NCBI GenBank assembly: GCA_014323795.1
Contig: JACONK010000032.1
Span: 35,453 to 99,452 of the forward strand
Source: Paracoccaceae bacterium
GTDB lineage: Bacteria; Pseudomonadota; Alphaproteobacteria; Rhodobacterales; Rhodobacteraceae
Direction: 5' to 3'
Length of the DNA stretch: 64,000 bases
The notes under the pieces were generated by a model. That model made no database searches and was not told the DNA's origin. It was given only the letters and a program-made list of their open reading frames with translations. Below, one piece after another: positions 9,312 through 18,626 of this stretch (positions within the stretch are counted from its first letter, which is position 1; the number at the start of each line of letters is the position of its first letter). Position numbers and translations under genes: made by a program.

Positions 9312-9879
9312 TTGCTGTCCCGCCCGCCGATACCTGCGCCACACTATCGCGGGGGGCAACAAAACGCAAGGGTCACGCCCGGCCGTTGCCGGGCGCACCC
9401 TGCTGAATCAGGGCCGATCCCCTGCGGGTGGCCTGTCGGCGGTATCGGTTCGTTCCGGCGTTATCCGCCCGGGTGTGCTGTTGGTACACGGCCCGAGGCT
9501 GCAACAGGGTATCCCCGAAACCGCAGTCGTCTTTCCCGGCCCCCGCCGAAAGCGAAGGGGCCGGGGCCATTATGTGGGCCGCGGGGAGCTCGGGCCGCGC
9601 CAGCACCTGCCTGCGCATTGGCGGCGGGCCGCGTCGGACAGGGCCGGGGCCTGGAACGGACCGAAGTGCGGGCAATGACGATACGCACCCCAATCCGAGC
9701 TCTGCAAGCTCCCCGACAGCCCCCGCCCCGGGTATGCACGGAAAGCACCCGGAACGGATATTGTTCCGCCCCTTTGTCCCGGGGGAACGGGACCGGATGC
9801 AAGGAACAATGACAGCCTTGTAACCGCGTCCCCGGCGCAGGCACAAGGGGGGTGGCGCAGATTTTTTTGCCATTTTTGC
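9312..9879. other. Gene-free GC-rich gap next to a pseudogene
   Basis: About 570 bp contain only frames with biased composition and no recognisable protein. Given the adjacent decayed malonyl-CoA-synthetase-like gene on the minus strand, part of this may be its unrecognisable C-terminal coding region. No promoter or hairpin was identified with confidence. Confidence 0.4.
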
Positions 9880-10618
9880 CCCTGCGCACCGCCGGACATC
9901 CGAATTTCCGTGGCACAGGCCCCGGCATAGACCGGCATGGGGCAAAACCGCTGCAAAAGGCCCGGAATGTTGCCCCCGCGAATCACCGGTGCCGCGCCGG
10001 GTCGGCGGGTGCCAGGGCATCGCCCATGGTCACGGGCAGTTCCACATCCGGCAGCGGTCACCCGATTGTGCCCGTGTGCCCGTCCCCGTTAAACGGGTTG
10101 GGCGTGTTCATATTCGTTTCGGTTATGCCTGTGGCGTTCCGGGATGCGGTGGCCGGTGTGGGCCTCGAACGTCATGCACACCCATCAGCGCCGTGGCCCC
10201 GGGCAGCCCGGCGATCACCGCATCGTGGTCAAACCCGGGCAGAAAGATCGGCGTCTCCCCTGCCGGCAACATCACGTTGCAGGCCAAAAACAGCCCGTGG
10301 GTATGAAACATCGGCAATGCGTACAGCCGCATGGCGTGTTTTGTGAACTGCCGGGGATCCGTCCGTGCGTTCGGCAGCAGGCTTTCCCGGGTCAGCATGA
10401 CCCCTTTCAACCGCCCGTCGCAAACCGGCACCCGTGTACCGGAAGCCGCGATAAAATGGCGCAGCTCCCCCGCCGTGCAGGCGGTGCTGCCCGGCACAAG
10501 GATCAACCCGGCCTGGATGCAGGCCGCAAAAATCGCTGGTGCTGCGGATGATTCTCAACATGCACCGCCACCCGGTTCGCCAGGCGGGCCACCCCGGTGA
10601 CAAAATCCCCCATGAGTC
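9880..10618 (-). pseudogene. Decayed malonyl-CoA synthetase-like (AMP-binding) gene
   Basis: Pieces of an acyl-/malonyl-CoA synthetase occur in order on the minus strand but in different frames. Near 10600-10560 is RVAVHVENHPQ; after a shift AIFAACIQAGLILVPGST continues into GELRHFIAASGTRVPVCD (to about 10420); then KGVMLTRESLLPNAR, MRLYALPMFHTHGLFLACNV and FLPGFDHDAVIAGLPGATALMGV (to about 10180); then FEAHTGHRIPER and TETNMNTPNPFNGDGHTGTIG, an in-frame stop, and PLPDVELPVTMGDALAPAD (to about 10010). These match the order expected for MatB-type enzymes, with roughly 70 residues apparently missing between ALMGV and FEAHTG. Several frameshifts, a deletion and a stop make it a pseudogene. The lower boundary is uncertain. 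Confidence 0.75.
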
Positions 10619-10719
10619 ACCGCCGGAAGATACCGTGCTGCCGCCCGGACATCGCGGAAACACCGCCCCGGCCCCGGCATGGTTGCCGAAGAGCTGATCG
10701 TGCGGCGGGTGCGCCACCG

Positions 10720-10959
10720 CTACATCCCCAGGGCGGCGCGATACATGTCCAGCATGGCCTCTTCCTCCGCCACATCGTCCGGGTCGCGCTTGCGCAGGGT
10801 GAGCAGTTTGCGCAGGGCCCGGGTATCGTAGCCGCGGGATTTCGCCTCGGCCAGAACATCCTTTTGCGCCTGGGCGATGGTCTGCTTTTCCGCCTCCAGC
10901 CGTTCGTGCCGTTCCACGAAGGTGCGCAGTTCCTCCGCTGCAACCGTCTGGTCTGCCAT
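10720..10959 (-). CDS. DUF2312 / GapR-like nucleoid-associated protein
   Basis: The 79-aa protein matches the DUF2312 (UPF0335) family, whose Caulobacter member GapR binds AT-rich overtwisted DNA ahead of replication and transcription. The whole protein is the domain: AAEELRTFVERHERLEAEK forms the first coiled-coil-like helix, then DVLAEAKSRGYDTRALRKLLTLRKRD and EEEAMLDMYRAALGM, as in family members. The ATG at 10959 has an AGGAAGG ribosome-binding site. It is divergent from the small membrane protein at 11045. Confidence 0.9.
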   Translation of the reverse strand: MADQTVAAEELRTFVERHERLEAEKQTIAQAQKDVLAEAKSRGYDTRALRKLLTLRKRDPDDVAEEEAMLDMYRAALGM

Positions 10960-11044
10960 TGGCCTGCCTTCCTGATACCGATGCGGCCAGCCATGGCACA
11001 TGCCCGCTTGCACCGCAAGTCGTATTGGCCCTAAAACGGGGGCC

Positions 11045-11257
11045 ATGGACCGGCTGGTGGCCTGCGGCGTGATTGTGACCCTCATCGGCGTGGCGGGGCT
11101 GGCCTGGTGTATCCTGCGGGCGATGGGCCTGCGCAAAAGCGGGCTGCAAGGGAAACCCCTGGCAGACGGGTTGCAAAAACTGATCCCGATCAATATGGCA
11201 AGCGTCCTTGTCAGCATGGTCGGGCTGGCACTGGTGCTGATCGGCCGCCTGTTTTAG
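11045..11257 (+). CDS. Small two-TM hypothetical membrane protein
   Basis: The 70-aa product has two predicted membrane helices, VACGVIVTLIGVAGLAWCIL and ASVLVSMVGLALVLIG, joined by a basic loop (LRKSGLQGKPLADGLQK). The start at ATG 11045 places the first helix at the N terminus. I recognise no functional domain. A small membrane protein next to the DUF2312 gene appears familiar from related genomes, but that is from memory. Confidence 0.65.
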   Translation: MDRLVACGVIVTLIGVAGLAWCILRAMGLRKSGLQGKPLADGLQKLIPINMASVLVSMVGLALVLIGRLF

Positions 11258-11412
11258 CAGACAGAAGGCCCCGGCACGATGTGCCCGCCGGGGCCGGCGC
11301 AGGGCTGTTGCCATTCCGGCGGGGTGCCGCATGGCTTTCTGTCGGCAACGGTCATGGGGCGGGCGTTTTCCGAAAGGGCCGCTGTTCCGGTGGTGTAAAA
11401 GGTGCTGCGGCG

Positions 11413-14400
11413 ATGGGAACGTTTTTTGACAACCCGATTCTGAATTCCCCCTATGTCGCGCCGTCCCGGCACTGGAGTCTCGACGATGAGGGGCGGCCGA
11501 CGGACGAGGTTATGAAAACCCGGCGGAGGTGTGCCCTGATATCCGGCATGCCCCGTCCACAGGGCGTGGCCCGCAACGATGCCGGGCAAGGGGAGTTGCG
11601 CCTGAACCCGGCAGGCCCGGGGGCACAGGATCACGCCTGTAACCCCACCGAATTCGTGAATGAGCTGCGCGACCGGATGCATGTCTGGCGCACCCTGCCA
11701 AACCCGGATGACTGGCGCGTGACGCCGACAACCCGGCACCTGTTGCAGCATTGGCGTGCCATCCAAAAGGATGACAGCCAGGCGATCAGGCCGTTCTTTT
11801 GCCAGTTGGAGGCGGCGGAAACCGCGATTTTTCTGGCCGAGGTCGCCCCGAAATCGGGCCTTCCCGGGGACAGGCGGTTCCGGGCCCGGCTTGATGCGGC
11901 GTGTGCGGATGCCAACCCGGATTTATTCCGGGTGGCGATGAAACTGGCCACCGGGGCGGGCAAAACCACGGTCATGGCGATGCTGATCGCATGGCAGGTG
12001 CTGAACGCCGTGCGCAGCCCGAAGGCCAAATCCTGGTCACGGGGATTCCTGATTGTGACCCCCGGCATCACGATCCGCGACAGGTTGCGGGTTCTGCAAC
12101 CCAATGATGCCGAAAGCATTTATGTTCGGGCCGGCCTGATCCCGCCGGGCCTGATGCCCGATATGCAGCGGGCCAAGATTGTGATCACGAATTACCATGC
12201 CTTCAAACTGCGGGAAACCATGGCCCTGGCCAAGGGAACCCGCCCCGCACTGCAGGGGTACGACGACGACCCGCCAAAGACGCTGGAAACCGAAGGACAG
12301 ATGATCCGGCGGGTGATGCCCGGCCTGACGGGGCCGATCACGGTGTTGAACGATGAGGCGCACCATTGCTATCGTGCGCGCGATGCGGCCCCCGGGGACG
12401 ATACGCCGCAACCGACCGGGGATGTCCGCAGGGAGGCCGAAGAAAACGCCGAGGCGGCGCGCCTGTGGATCTCCGGGCTGGAGGCGGTACAGCGGCAGAT
12501 CGGGGTGCGGGTTGTGTATGACCTGTCCGCAACCCCGTTTTTCCTGGCCGGGTCCGGCTGGGCAGAAGGAACGCTGTTTCCCTGGGTTGTTTCGGATTTT
12601 TCGCTGATGGATGCCATCGAATGCGGGATTGTGAAATTGCCCCGGGTGCCGGTGGCCGATAATCTGCCCGGCAGGGAGCCACCCCTGTATCGCGACCTGT
12701 GGCAGGCCATCGGCCGAAAAATGCCCCGCAAGGCACAGGGCCAAGCGGTGCCGGATCCGCAGGCACTTCCGCTGCCCCTGAAAACGGCCATCGATGCGCT
12801 TTATGGCCATTATCAGAAAACCTTTGATCTGTGGCAACAATGCGGGGTAGGTGTGCCGCCGGTATTCATTGTGGTGTGCAATAATACGACCAATTCAAAA
12901 CTGCTGCGCGATTACATGGCCGGGTATAAAATCCCCGATGACCCTTCACAGGCTGTTGCCGGCCGATGTCCGCTGTTTTCAAATTTTGATGAAACCGGCA
13001 CCCGGCTGGACCGCCCGCGCACGGTGCTGATTGACAGTGCGGCACTGGAGGCGGGCGAGGATATCAACAGGGCCTTTCGCCAGGCCCACGCGGCAGAGAT
13101 TGAGGCCTTTCGCCGCGAACAGGCCGGCCGCGGCGCGGCGGATACCCTGACCGATGCCGATATCCTGCGGGAGGTGATGAACACCATCGGCAAGGCCGGG
13201 CGCCTGGGCGGGCAGGTGCGCTGCGTCGTATCGGTATCCATGCTGACCGAAGGCTGGGATGCCAATACCGTGACGCATATTCTGGGCCTGCGCGCCTTTG
13301 GCACCCGGCTGATCTGTGAACAGGTGATCGGGCGGGCCCTGCGCCGCCTGTCGTATGATATTGACCCGGATACCGGGCATTTCCGCACGGAATACGCGGA
13401 TATCATGGGCATCGACGGGCTGAACTTTTCGGCCACACCGCGTGTGGCCCCGCCGCAACAACCGCGCGACGTGATTGAAGTACGCGCCGTATCCCCGGCC
13501 CGCGACCATCTTGAAATCACATTTCCCCGGGTGCAGGGATATGTGGTTGACCTGCCGCCCGGCCGCCTGGATGCGGATTTTTCAGAAACCGAACCCTATG
13601 TGCTGACGCCGGAAAAGGTTGCGGCCACCAGCGTTACGATGCAGGGCATTGTGGGTGCAGGCGAGGTTTTTACGCTTGACCATCTTAAGGATATGCGGCC
13701 GGCCAGCATCGCCTGCCACATTGCCAAACGTATGATCGAAAAACTGCCTGACAGGGACGGCCGGCCCCAAGCGGGCCTGTTCCCGGCGGTAAAGCGCATC
13801 GCGCTGCACTGGTTGCAGAACCATCTGTGCTGCAAGGGCGACACCGTTCCGGCGCAATTGCTGTATAGGCAACTGACCGATGAGGTGTGCGAAATCATCC
13901 TGGGCGCGTTGCGGCACGGGCCTGGCCGCGGCCCCATCCTGCGCGCCGTGCTGGACCCCTGGACCCCGGAGGGGTCAACCCTGGGCGTGCGGTTCAATAC
14001 GTCCGCGACCAGCCGCTGGCATCCCTGCCCGAACAAAAGCCACCTGAACCGGATCATCACCGACAGCATTTGGGAACAACAGTTGGCCCGATGCATTGAA
14101 CAACACCCGAAGGTGCGGGCCTATGCCAAGAACCACAATCTGGGGTTTGAGGTGCCCTACCTGTGCGCGGGCAGCCCGCGCATGTATCGCCCGGATTTTC
14201 TGCTCCGCCTGAATACCCCGGAACCGGCAACGCTGGTGGTTGAGGTCAAGGGCTTTCGCGGCCATGATGAGCAGTTGAAGGCAAACGCCATGCGCAACGC
14301 ATGGGTTCCCGCTGTCGACCGCCTGGGCCGATTCGGGCACTGGGGCTTTGCCGAACTGACCGAGGTTTACGATTTCGGGCCGCAACTGGAATCCGCGATA

Positions 14401-14427
14401 GAAGGGATGGTGCAGGGGGGCGCGTGA
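11413..14427 (+). CDS. Type III-like restriction enzyme subunit (DEAD/DEAH helicase plus nuclease)
   Basis: The 1004-aa protein should be the translocase/nuclease of a type III-like restriction system. It starts with FFDNPILNSPYVAPSRHWSL, typical of the BPTD_3080-type Res family. Walker A (KLATGAGKTTV) lies near residue 180, DEAH (LNDEAHHC) near 312, DLSATPFFL follows as motif III, and TEGWDANTVTHILGLRAFGT with QVIGRALRRLSY gives motifs V and VI. A PD-(D/E)xK-like nuclease lies at the C terminus: RPDFLLRL, then LVVEVKG, near residues 920-945. The ATG at 11413 is chosen because the conserved N terminus begins there. The partner methyltransferase is downstream, after a NYN-domain gene. No frameshift was seen, unlike the methyltransferase. 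Confidence 0.88.
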   Translation: MGTFFDNPILNSPYVAPSRHWSLDDEGRPTDEVMKTRRRCALISGMPRPQGVARNDAGQGELRLNPAGPGAQDHACNPTEFVNELRDRMHVWRTLPNPDDWRVTPTTRHLLQHWRAIQKDDSQAIRPFFCQLEAAETAIFLAEVAPKSGLPGDRRFRARLDAACADANPDLFRVAMKLATGAGKTTVMAMLIAWQVLNAVRSPKAKSWSRGFLIVTPGITIRDRLRVLQPNDAESIYVRAGLIPPGLMPDMQRAKIVITNYHAFKLRETMALAKGTRPALQGYDDDPPKTLETEGQMIRRVMPGLTGPITVLNDEAHHCYRARDAAPGDDTPQPTGDVRREAEENAEAARLWISGLEAVQRQIGVRVVYDLSATPFFLAGSGWAEGTLFPWVVSDFSLMDAIECGIVKLPRVPVADNLPGREPPLYRDLWQAIGRKMPRKAQGQAVPDPQALPLPLKTAIDALYGHYQKTFDLWQQCGVGVPPVFIVVCNNTTNSKLLRDYMAGYKIPDDPSQAVAGRCPLFSNFDETGTRLDRPRTVLIDSAALEAGEDINRAFRQAHAAEIEAFRREQAGRGAADTLTDADILREVMNTIGKAGRLGGQVRCVVSVSMLTEGWDANTVTHILGLRAFGTRLICEQVIGRALRRLSYDIDPDTGHFRTEYADIMGIDGLNFSATPRVAPPQQPRDVIEVRAVSPARDHLEITFPRVQGYVVDLPPGRLDADFSETEPYVLTPEKVAATSVTMQGIVGAGEVFTLDHLKDMRPASIACHIAKRMIEKLPDRDGRPQAGLFPAVKRIALHWLQNHLCCKGDTVPAQLLYRQLTDEVCEIILGALRHGPGRGPILRAVLDPWTPEGSTLGVRFNTSATSRWHPCPNKSHLNRIITDSIWEQQLARCIEQHPKVRAYAKNHNLGFEVPYLCAGSPRMYRPDFLLRLNTPEPATLVVEVKGFRGHDEQLKANAMRNAWVPAVDRLGRFGHWGFAELTEVYDFGPQLESAIEGMVQGGA

Positions 14428-14743
14428 GCCGCCTGCACGGCGTGTGCACGGGGCCCAAATCCTGTGCCCCGGCGGAAACGGCCCGCCCCCGTCGGCATAC
14501 CCGGGGGCAGGCCCGAAAGATCACGAAAAAATCGCCACACTCGGAAAAATCAGAGAAATTGCAGAAAAGGGGTTGCAAGGAAGGATTGCCCGATCTACAA
14601 CCTCCGTTATCCGCCCCTTGACAGTACGCGTGGCCCCTCGATCATCCTGGGTGCGCCGACCCCTTGGGGCACTTGGGGCCGGTGTTTTTGATTCTTCTCC
14701 ACCGGCCCCCCTCTCTTAATCACGGGATCAATCGACCTCTTGA
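14428..14743. other. Intergenic region upstream of the NYN-methyltransferase pair
   Basis: About 316 bp separate the restriction gene from the NYN gene, so the two parts of the island are probably transcribed separately. It contains a purine-rich AT-richer stretch (about 14518-14580) and a good -35-like hexamer. No recognisable protein is encoded. Confidence 0.45.
14618..14646 (+). promoter_or_regulatory. Possible sigma70-type promoter for the NYN-Mod genes
   Basis: A consensus -35 TTGACA at 14618-14623 is followed after 17 bp by a weak -10 (ATCATC, 14641-14646), about 100 bp before the NYN start codon. The same CCCCTTGACA string precedes the GmrSD-like gene at 18538-18547. Confidence 0.35.
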
Positions 14744-15496
14744 ATGACAAAATCTGCAATTCTGATTGATGGAGGCTATTTTCTCAAGCGCCTCCCCTCT
14801 GTCCGCCCTGACATCGACTGCGATGACGCCTCAGCCGTCTGTAAGGCTATTCAAAAGCTCATTAACAGCCACCTGAAGCAGATCAACAAGACCGAAGGCG
14901 CGGCCAACCACTGGGCCCTGCTGTATCGGTCTTTCTTTTACGATGCGCCCCCCTACCTTGACCGGGGACATCTTCCGCGCAGTGGCAGGGCAATCGACTA
15001 CGCCAGGACGGCGCAGGCCCAATTCCGCCTGGCACTGCACACCGCCCTGAAGCGCATGCCCAAAATGGCCGTCCGCCTGGGCGAAATACGCCCCGACCCT
15101 GACAGCCTGTGGGCGCTCAAACCCGCCGCCCTGCGTGCCCTGCTTAAAAAAGAACGCAAATTTGACGACCTGACCGATGATGATTTTCGCCCGACCTTTC
15201 GGCAGAAAGCCGTCGATATGCGCATCGGGCTTGATATTGCCTCCATCACGCTGAAACGGCAGGCGGATATTATCACCCTTGTCACGGGCGACAGTGATTT
15301 TGTCCCCGCGGCCAAACTTGCCCGGCGGGAGGGCGTGACATTTATACTTGACCCGCTGTGGCGGGGTGTCAACAATAAAGACCTCTTTGAACATATTGAC
15401 GGCCTGCGCAGCGGGGTTCCCAGACCGTCCCCCAAGGCCAAAGCACAACAAACCGCACCGCACCCCGCACCCGAACCGCCCCGCCACAATGCCTGA
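14744..15496 (+). CDS. NYN-domain (LabA/DUF88-type, PIN-like) putative nuclease
   Basis: The 250-aa protein resembles LabA-like NYN proteins, a PIN-fold group containing metal-dependent RNases. The acidic positions expected of that fold are visible: AILIDGGYF (Asp9), DMRIGLDIASI (about residues 158-168) and VTGDSDFVPAAKLARREG (about 180-197). The last 30 residues (from PRPSPKAKAQQ) are Pro-rich and probably unstructured. The gene sits between the restriction and methylation subunits and its stop (TGA 15494-15496) overlaps the likely ATG of the methyltransferase (15489), so the two should be translationally coupled. This suggests it belongs to the restriction system, perhaps as an additional effector or regulator; that is inference. 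Confidence 0.75.
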   Translation: MTKSAILIDGGYFLKRLPSVRPDIDCDDASAVCKAIQKLINSHLKQINKTEGAANHWALLYRSFFYDAPPYLDRGHLPRSGRAIDYARTAQAQFRLALHTALKRMPKMAVRLGEIRPDPDSLWALKPAALRALLKKERKFDDLTDDDFRPTFRQKAVDMRIGLDIASITLKRQADIITLVTGDSDFVPAAKLARREGVTFILDPLWRGVNNKDLFEHIDGLRSGVPRPSPKAKAQQTAPHPAPEPPRHNA

Positions 15497-18453
15497 CCGC
15501 AGCGAGCTCACCCCCATCGCGCCCATCACGCATAACGAATCGCGCGTGAACATCCCCACGCCGGAACTGGCCCCGATGATGGATGCGCAGGATACCGCCC
15601 CCATCCGCGCCGCCTATCAGCACCGCAACCCGGACCTTGACCCGCAGCTGATCTGGCGCGGCAAGGATGTGGAACAGGCCACTGTCACCGCCGATTTATT
15701 GCCAGGAACAGATTCATCCCAAGGTGCTGATCGAGGATCTGCGCCGCAACGGCCGCGGCGCACCCCCTGGCGCAGACGCCCCTGGCACAGACCCGGCCCC
15801 GGACCTGTTTGATCATTTCAAACTGGAGGGCCCGGCCCCCGAAGAGGCCCGCATCGAATTCTATCGCCACCGGCACAAATGGTCCAACCGGATGATCCTG
15901 GGCGATGCGCTGCAGGTGATGGCCTCCCTGGCGGAGCGGGAGGGGCTAAAGGGCCAGGTGCAGGCGATTTACATCGATCCGCCCTATGGCATCCGGTTCA
16001 ATTCCAACTTTCAATGGTCCACCACCAGCCGCGATGTGAAGGATGGCAAGGCTGGCCACCTGACGCGGGAACCGGAACAGGTGAAGGCGTTTCGCGACAC
16101 CTGGCGCGATGGCATCCATTCATACCTGTCTTACCTGCGCGACCGGCTGGTGGTGGCCCGCGCCCTGCTGGCCGACTCCGGTTCCTGCTTTGTGCAGATC
16201 GGCGATGAGAACGTGCACCGCGTCCGCGCCCTGATGGATGAGGTGTTCGGGGAGGAGAACCGCGTCGCCCTTATCCTGTTCAAGAAAAAGGGAAGTCAGA
16301 AGGCAGGGATGATCGAAGAGATCAACGATTATATTGTTTGGTATTACAAGGATCGCTCACAAGGCAAATTTCGCCCGTTGTTCAAGGAAGCCGCTGATGA
16401 GGCCGAGATCACGCAACAGTATAGCCAGGTGCGAGATCCGGTGATTGGCGATACGTCAATTGCTGCCCTGGCAAAAGCGGATGGTGTCGGAAACCTGTAT
16501 AAATATCAGCCTTCGGAACTGGAACGCCGCCATCCCGGTGCCGAACTGTGTGCTTCTATTGATATCACGGCTGGCGGTGTGAGGACGAACCAAAGCCACC
16601 TGTTTCGATACTGCGGTATGGTTTTTGATCCAGGGCTGAAAAAAGGGAAGTGCTGGAAACACACGGCCCACCCCGATATGGGCCCGCGCAGCGGCATGAT
16701 GAGGTTAGCTCGCGCTGGCCGATTACACATCGGGCGATCTCAAGTTCAATACATTCGTAAGTACAGGGATTTTGGACTTCAGGTCGTTACAAACTGGTGG
16801 GACGAATTCCGGGGCGCGACCGATCAATTGTATGTCGTGCAAACGGCAACCTCCGTTATCCAGCGCTGCCTGCTGATGACAACGGACCCCGGCGACCTGG
16901 TGCTGGACCCCACCTGCGGGTCCGGCACCACCGCGTATGTGGCCGAACAATGGGGGCGGCGGTGGATTACCATCGATACCTCCCGCGTGGCATTGGCCCT
17001 GGCCCGCACACGCCTGATGGGGGCCCGCTTCCCCTGGTATCTGCTGGCGGATTCCAAAGAAGGGCAGGCGCAACTGGGCGCACTTGCCGGCACGGCCCCC
17101 GCCGACCTTCCCGTTTATGAGGATATCCGCCACGGCTTCGTCTACCGCCGGGTGCCGCACATCACCCTGAAATCCATCGCCAACAACACGGAAATCGATA
17201 CGCTGTGGGCGGAACACCAGCCCGCCGTTGACCACGCCCTTGCCACGCTGAACGCCGCCCTGGCCGCACACCCGCCCGCACCCCTGCCCATATCCGCCGG
17301 CGGGCGCAAGGGGCAGCGGGTGGATTTTGCCGCCGCACCGGAGGCCACCACCCCCTTGCCCTGCGGGGATACCGCCCCGGCCAATGCCCTGCTGGAATGG
17401 GAGGTGCCGATGAACCCGCCCGAAGACTGGCCGGCGGCGGCGCGCACGGCCCTGGAGGCCTTTCACGCGGCCAGCCGCACCCGCCGGCAGGCCATGGATG
17501 CCGGCATTGCCGCCCGGGCGGATTACGAACACCTGTATGACAAGCCGTTTGAGGCCCGCGGGCGCATCCGCGTGGCGGGGCCCTTCACGGTTGAAAGCCT
17601 GTCCCCCCATCGCACCCGGGCGGTGGACGAATGTGGCGAATTGATCACCGATGCCCCCGGCACCCGTGCGCGGGAGGCGGGCAATTACCACAAGGCCATC
17701 CTGCATAACCTGGAACGGGCCGGGGTGCAGCAGATGGATAAGGGTGACAGGCTGGCTTTCACCGCGCTCACCCCCTGGCCCGGCACGTATCTGGCCGCCG
17801 AAGGCCGATATACAGAAGGGCAGGCCGAACGCCGCGCCGGCATCCTGATCGGCCCGCAATACGGCACCCTGCAGCGGGCCGACCTGACCGCCGCCGCCCG
17901 CGAGGCCGCCGAGGCCGGGTTTGATATTCTGATCACCTGCGCTTTCAACTATGCGGCCAACACGGCAGACCTGCGCAAACTGGGCCCCCTGCCCATCCTG
18001 CAGGCCCGCATGAACCCGGATTTGCACATGGCCGGGGAGCTGAAGGCCGGCGGCGGCAACCTGTTTGTGGTGTTCGGGGAACCGGATATTGAACTGCGGC
18101 AGGAAGGGGATATGCTGCGCGTCGCCCTGCTGGGCGTGGATATCTTCCGGCCCGAAACCGGGGAAATCCGGTCCGAAGAGGCCGGGGACATCGCCTGCTG
18201 GTTCATCGACACGGATTATAATGAGGAAAGTTTCTTTGTTCGCCAAGCCTATTTCCCCGGCGCAAACATCCCCTGGAAGCAATTGCAGAAAACCCTGAAA
18301 GGCGAGGTGGACGCGGACGCCTGGGAATCGCTGAAACGCACCATATCCCGCCCCTTCCCCCCGCCCGCATCCGGCCGCGTGGCGGTGAAGGTCATCAACC
18401 ACCTGGGCGACGAGGTGATGAAAGTGCTGAAGGCAGACCCGCCGGCGGGGTGA
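15489..18453 (+). CDS. Type III-like DNA methyltransferase (beta class), frameshifted near its N terminus
   Basis: The methyltransferase motif order is DPPY (IYIDPPYGIRFNSNFQW, near 15970) before the SAM-binding DPTCGSGTTAYVAEQ (near 16905), which is beta class, adenine-N6 or cytosine-N4. WSNRMILGDALQVMASLAERE and RDTWRDGIHSYLSYLRDRL are typical of Mod partners of BPTD_3080-type Res proteins. The catalytic part reads cleanly from 15667 to 18453. The expected N terminus (NPDLDPQLIWRGKD) is in a different frame, starting at ATG 15489, and meets the main frame (PPIYCQEQIHPKVLIEDLRR) only through a shift near 15685-15700. No simple-sequence repeat is visible there, so phase variation is not suggested. 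A shortened protein from ATG 15667 is possible; otherwise the gene is damaged. A long C-terminal region (about residues 500-985) follows motif I. Confidence 0.8.
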
Positions 18454-18541
18454 GGGGGCGGATGTATCCCGGCACAGGCCCAAAGGCATCCGGGCCGGGG
18501 CAGCCCCATCCTCTGACCGGGCGGGTCAACCTTGTTTCCCC

Positions 18542-18570
18542 TTGACACTGCCGCCCGAATTGGTGAGAGT
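18542..18570 (+). promoter_or_regulatory. Possible promoter of the GmrSD-like gene
   Basis: A consensus TTGACA at 18542-18547 is followed after 17 bp by a poor -10 (GAGAGT, 18565-18570). It lies in the 173-bp gap before the DUF262 gene and shares the CCCCTTGACA context with the NYN upstream region. Confidence 0.3.
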
Positions 18571-18626
18571 TCGAACACACCACGACGCAGGGTGCGTGTG
18601 AACAGTGAAGAAAGGCGTCTTGCCTG

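Noticed and set aside
15680..15720. Phase-variable repeat in the methyltransferase gene
   Set aside because: No simple-sequence tract lies at the frameshift, unlike known phase-variable mod genes.
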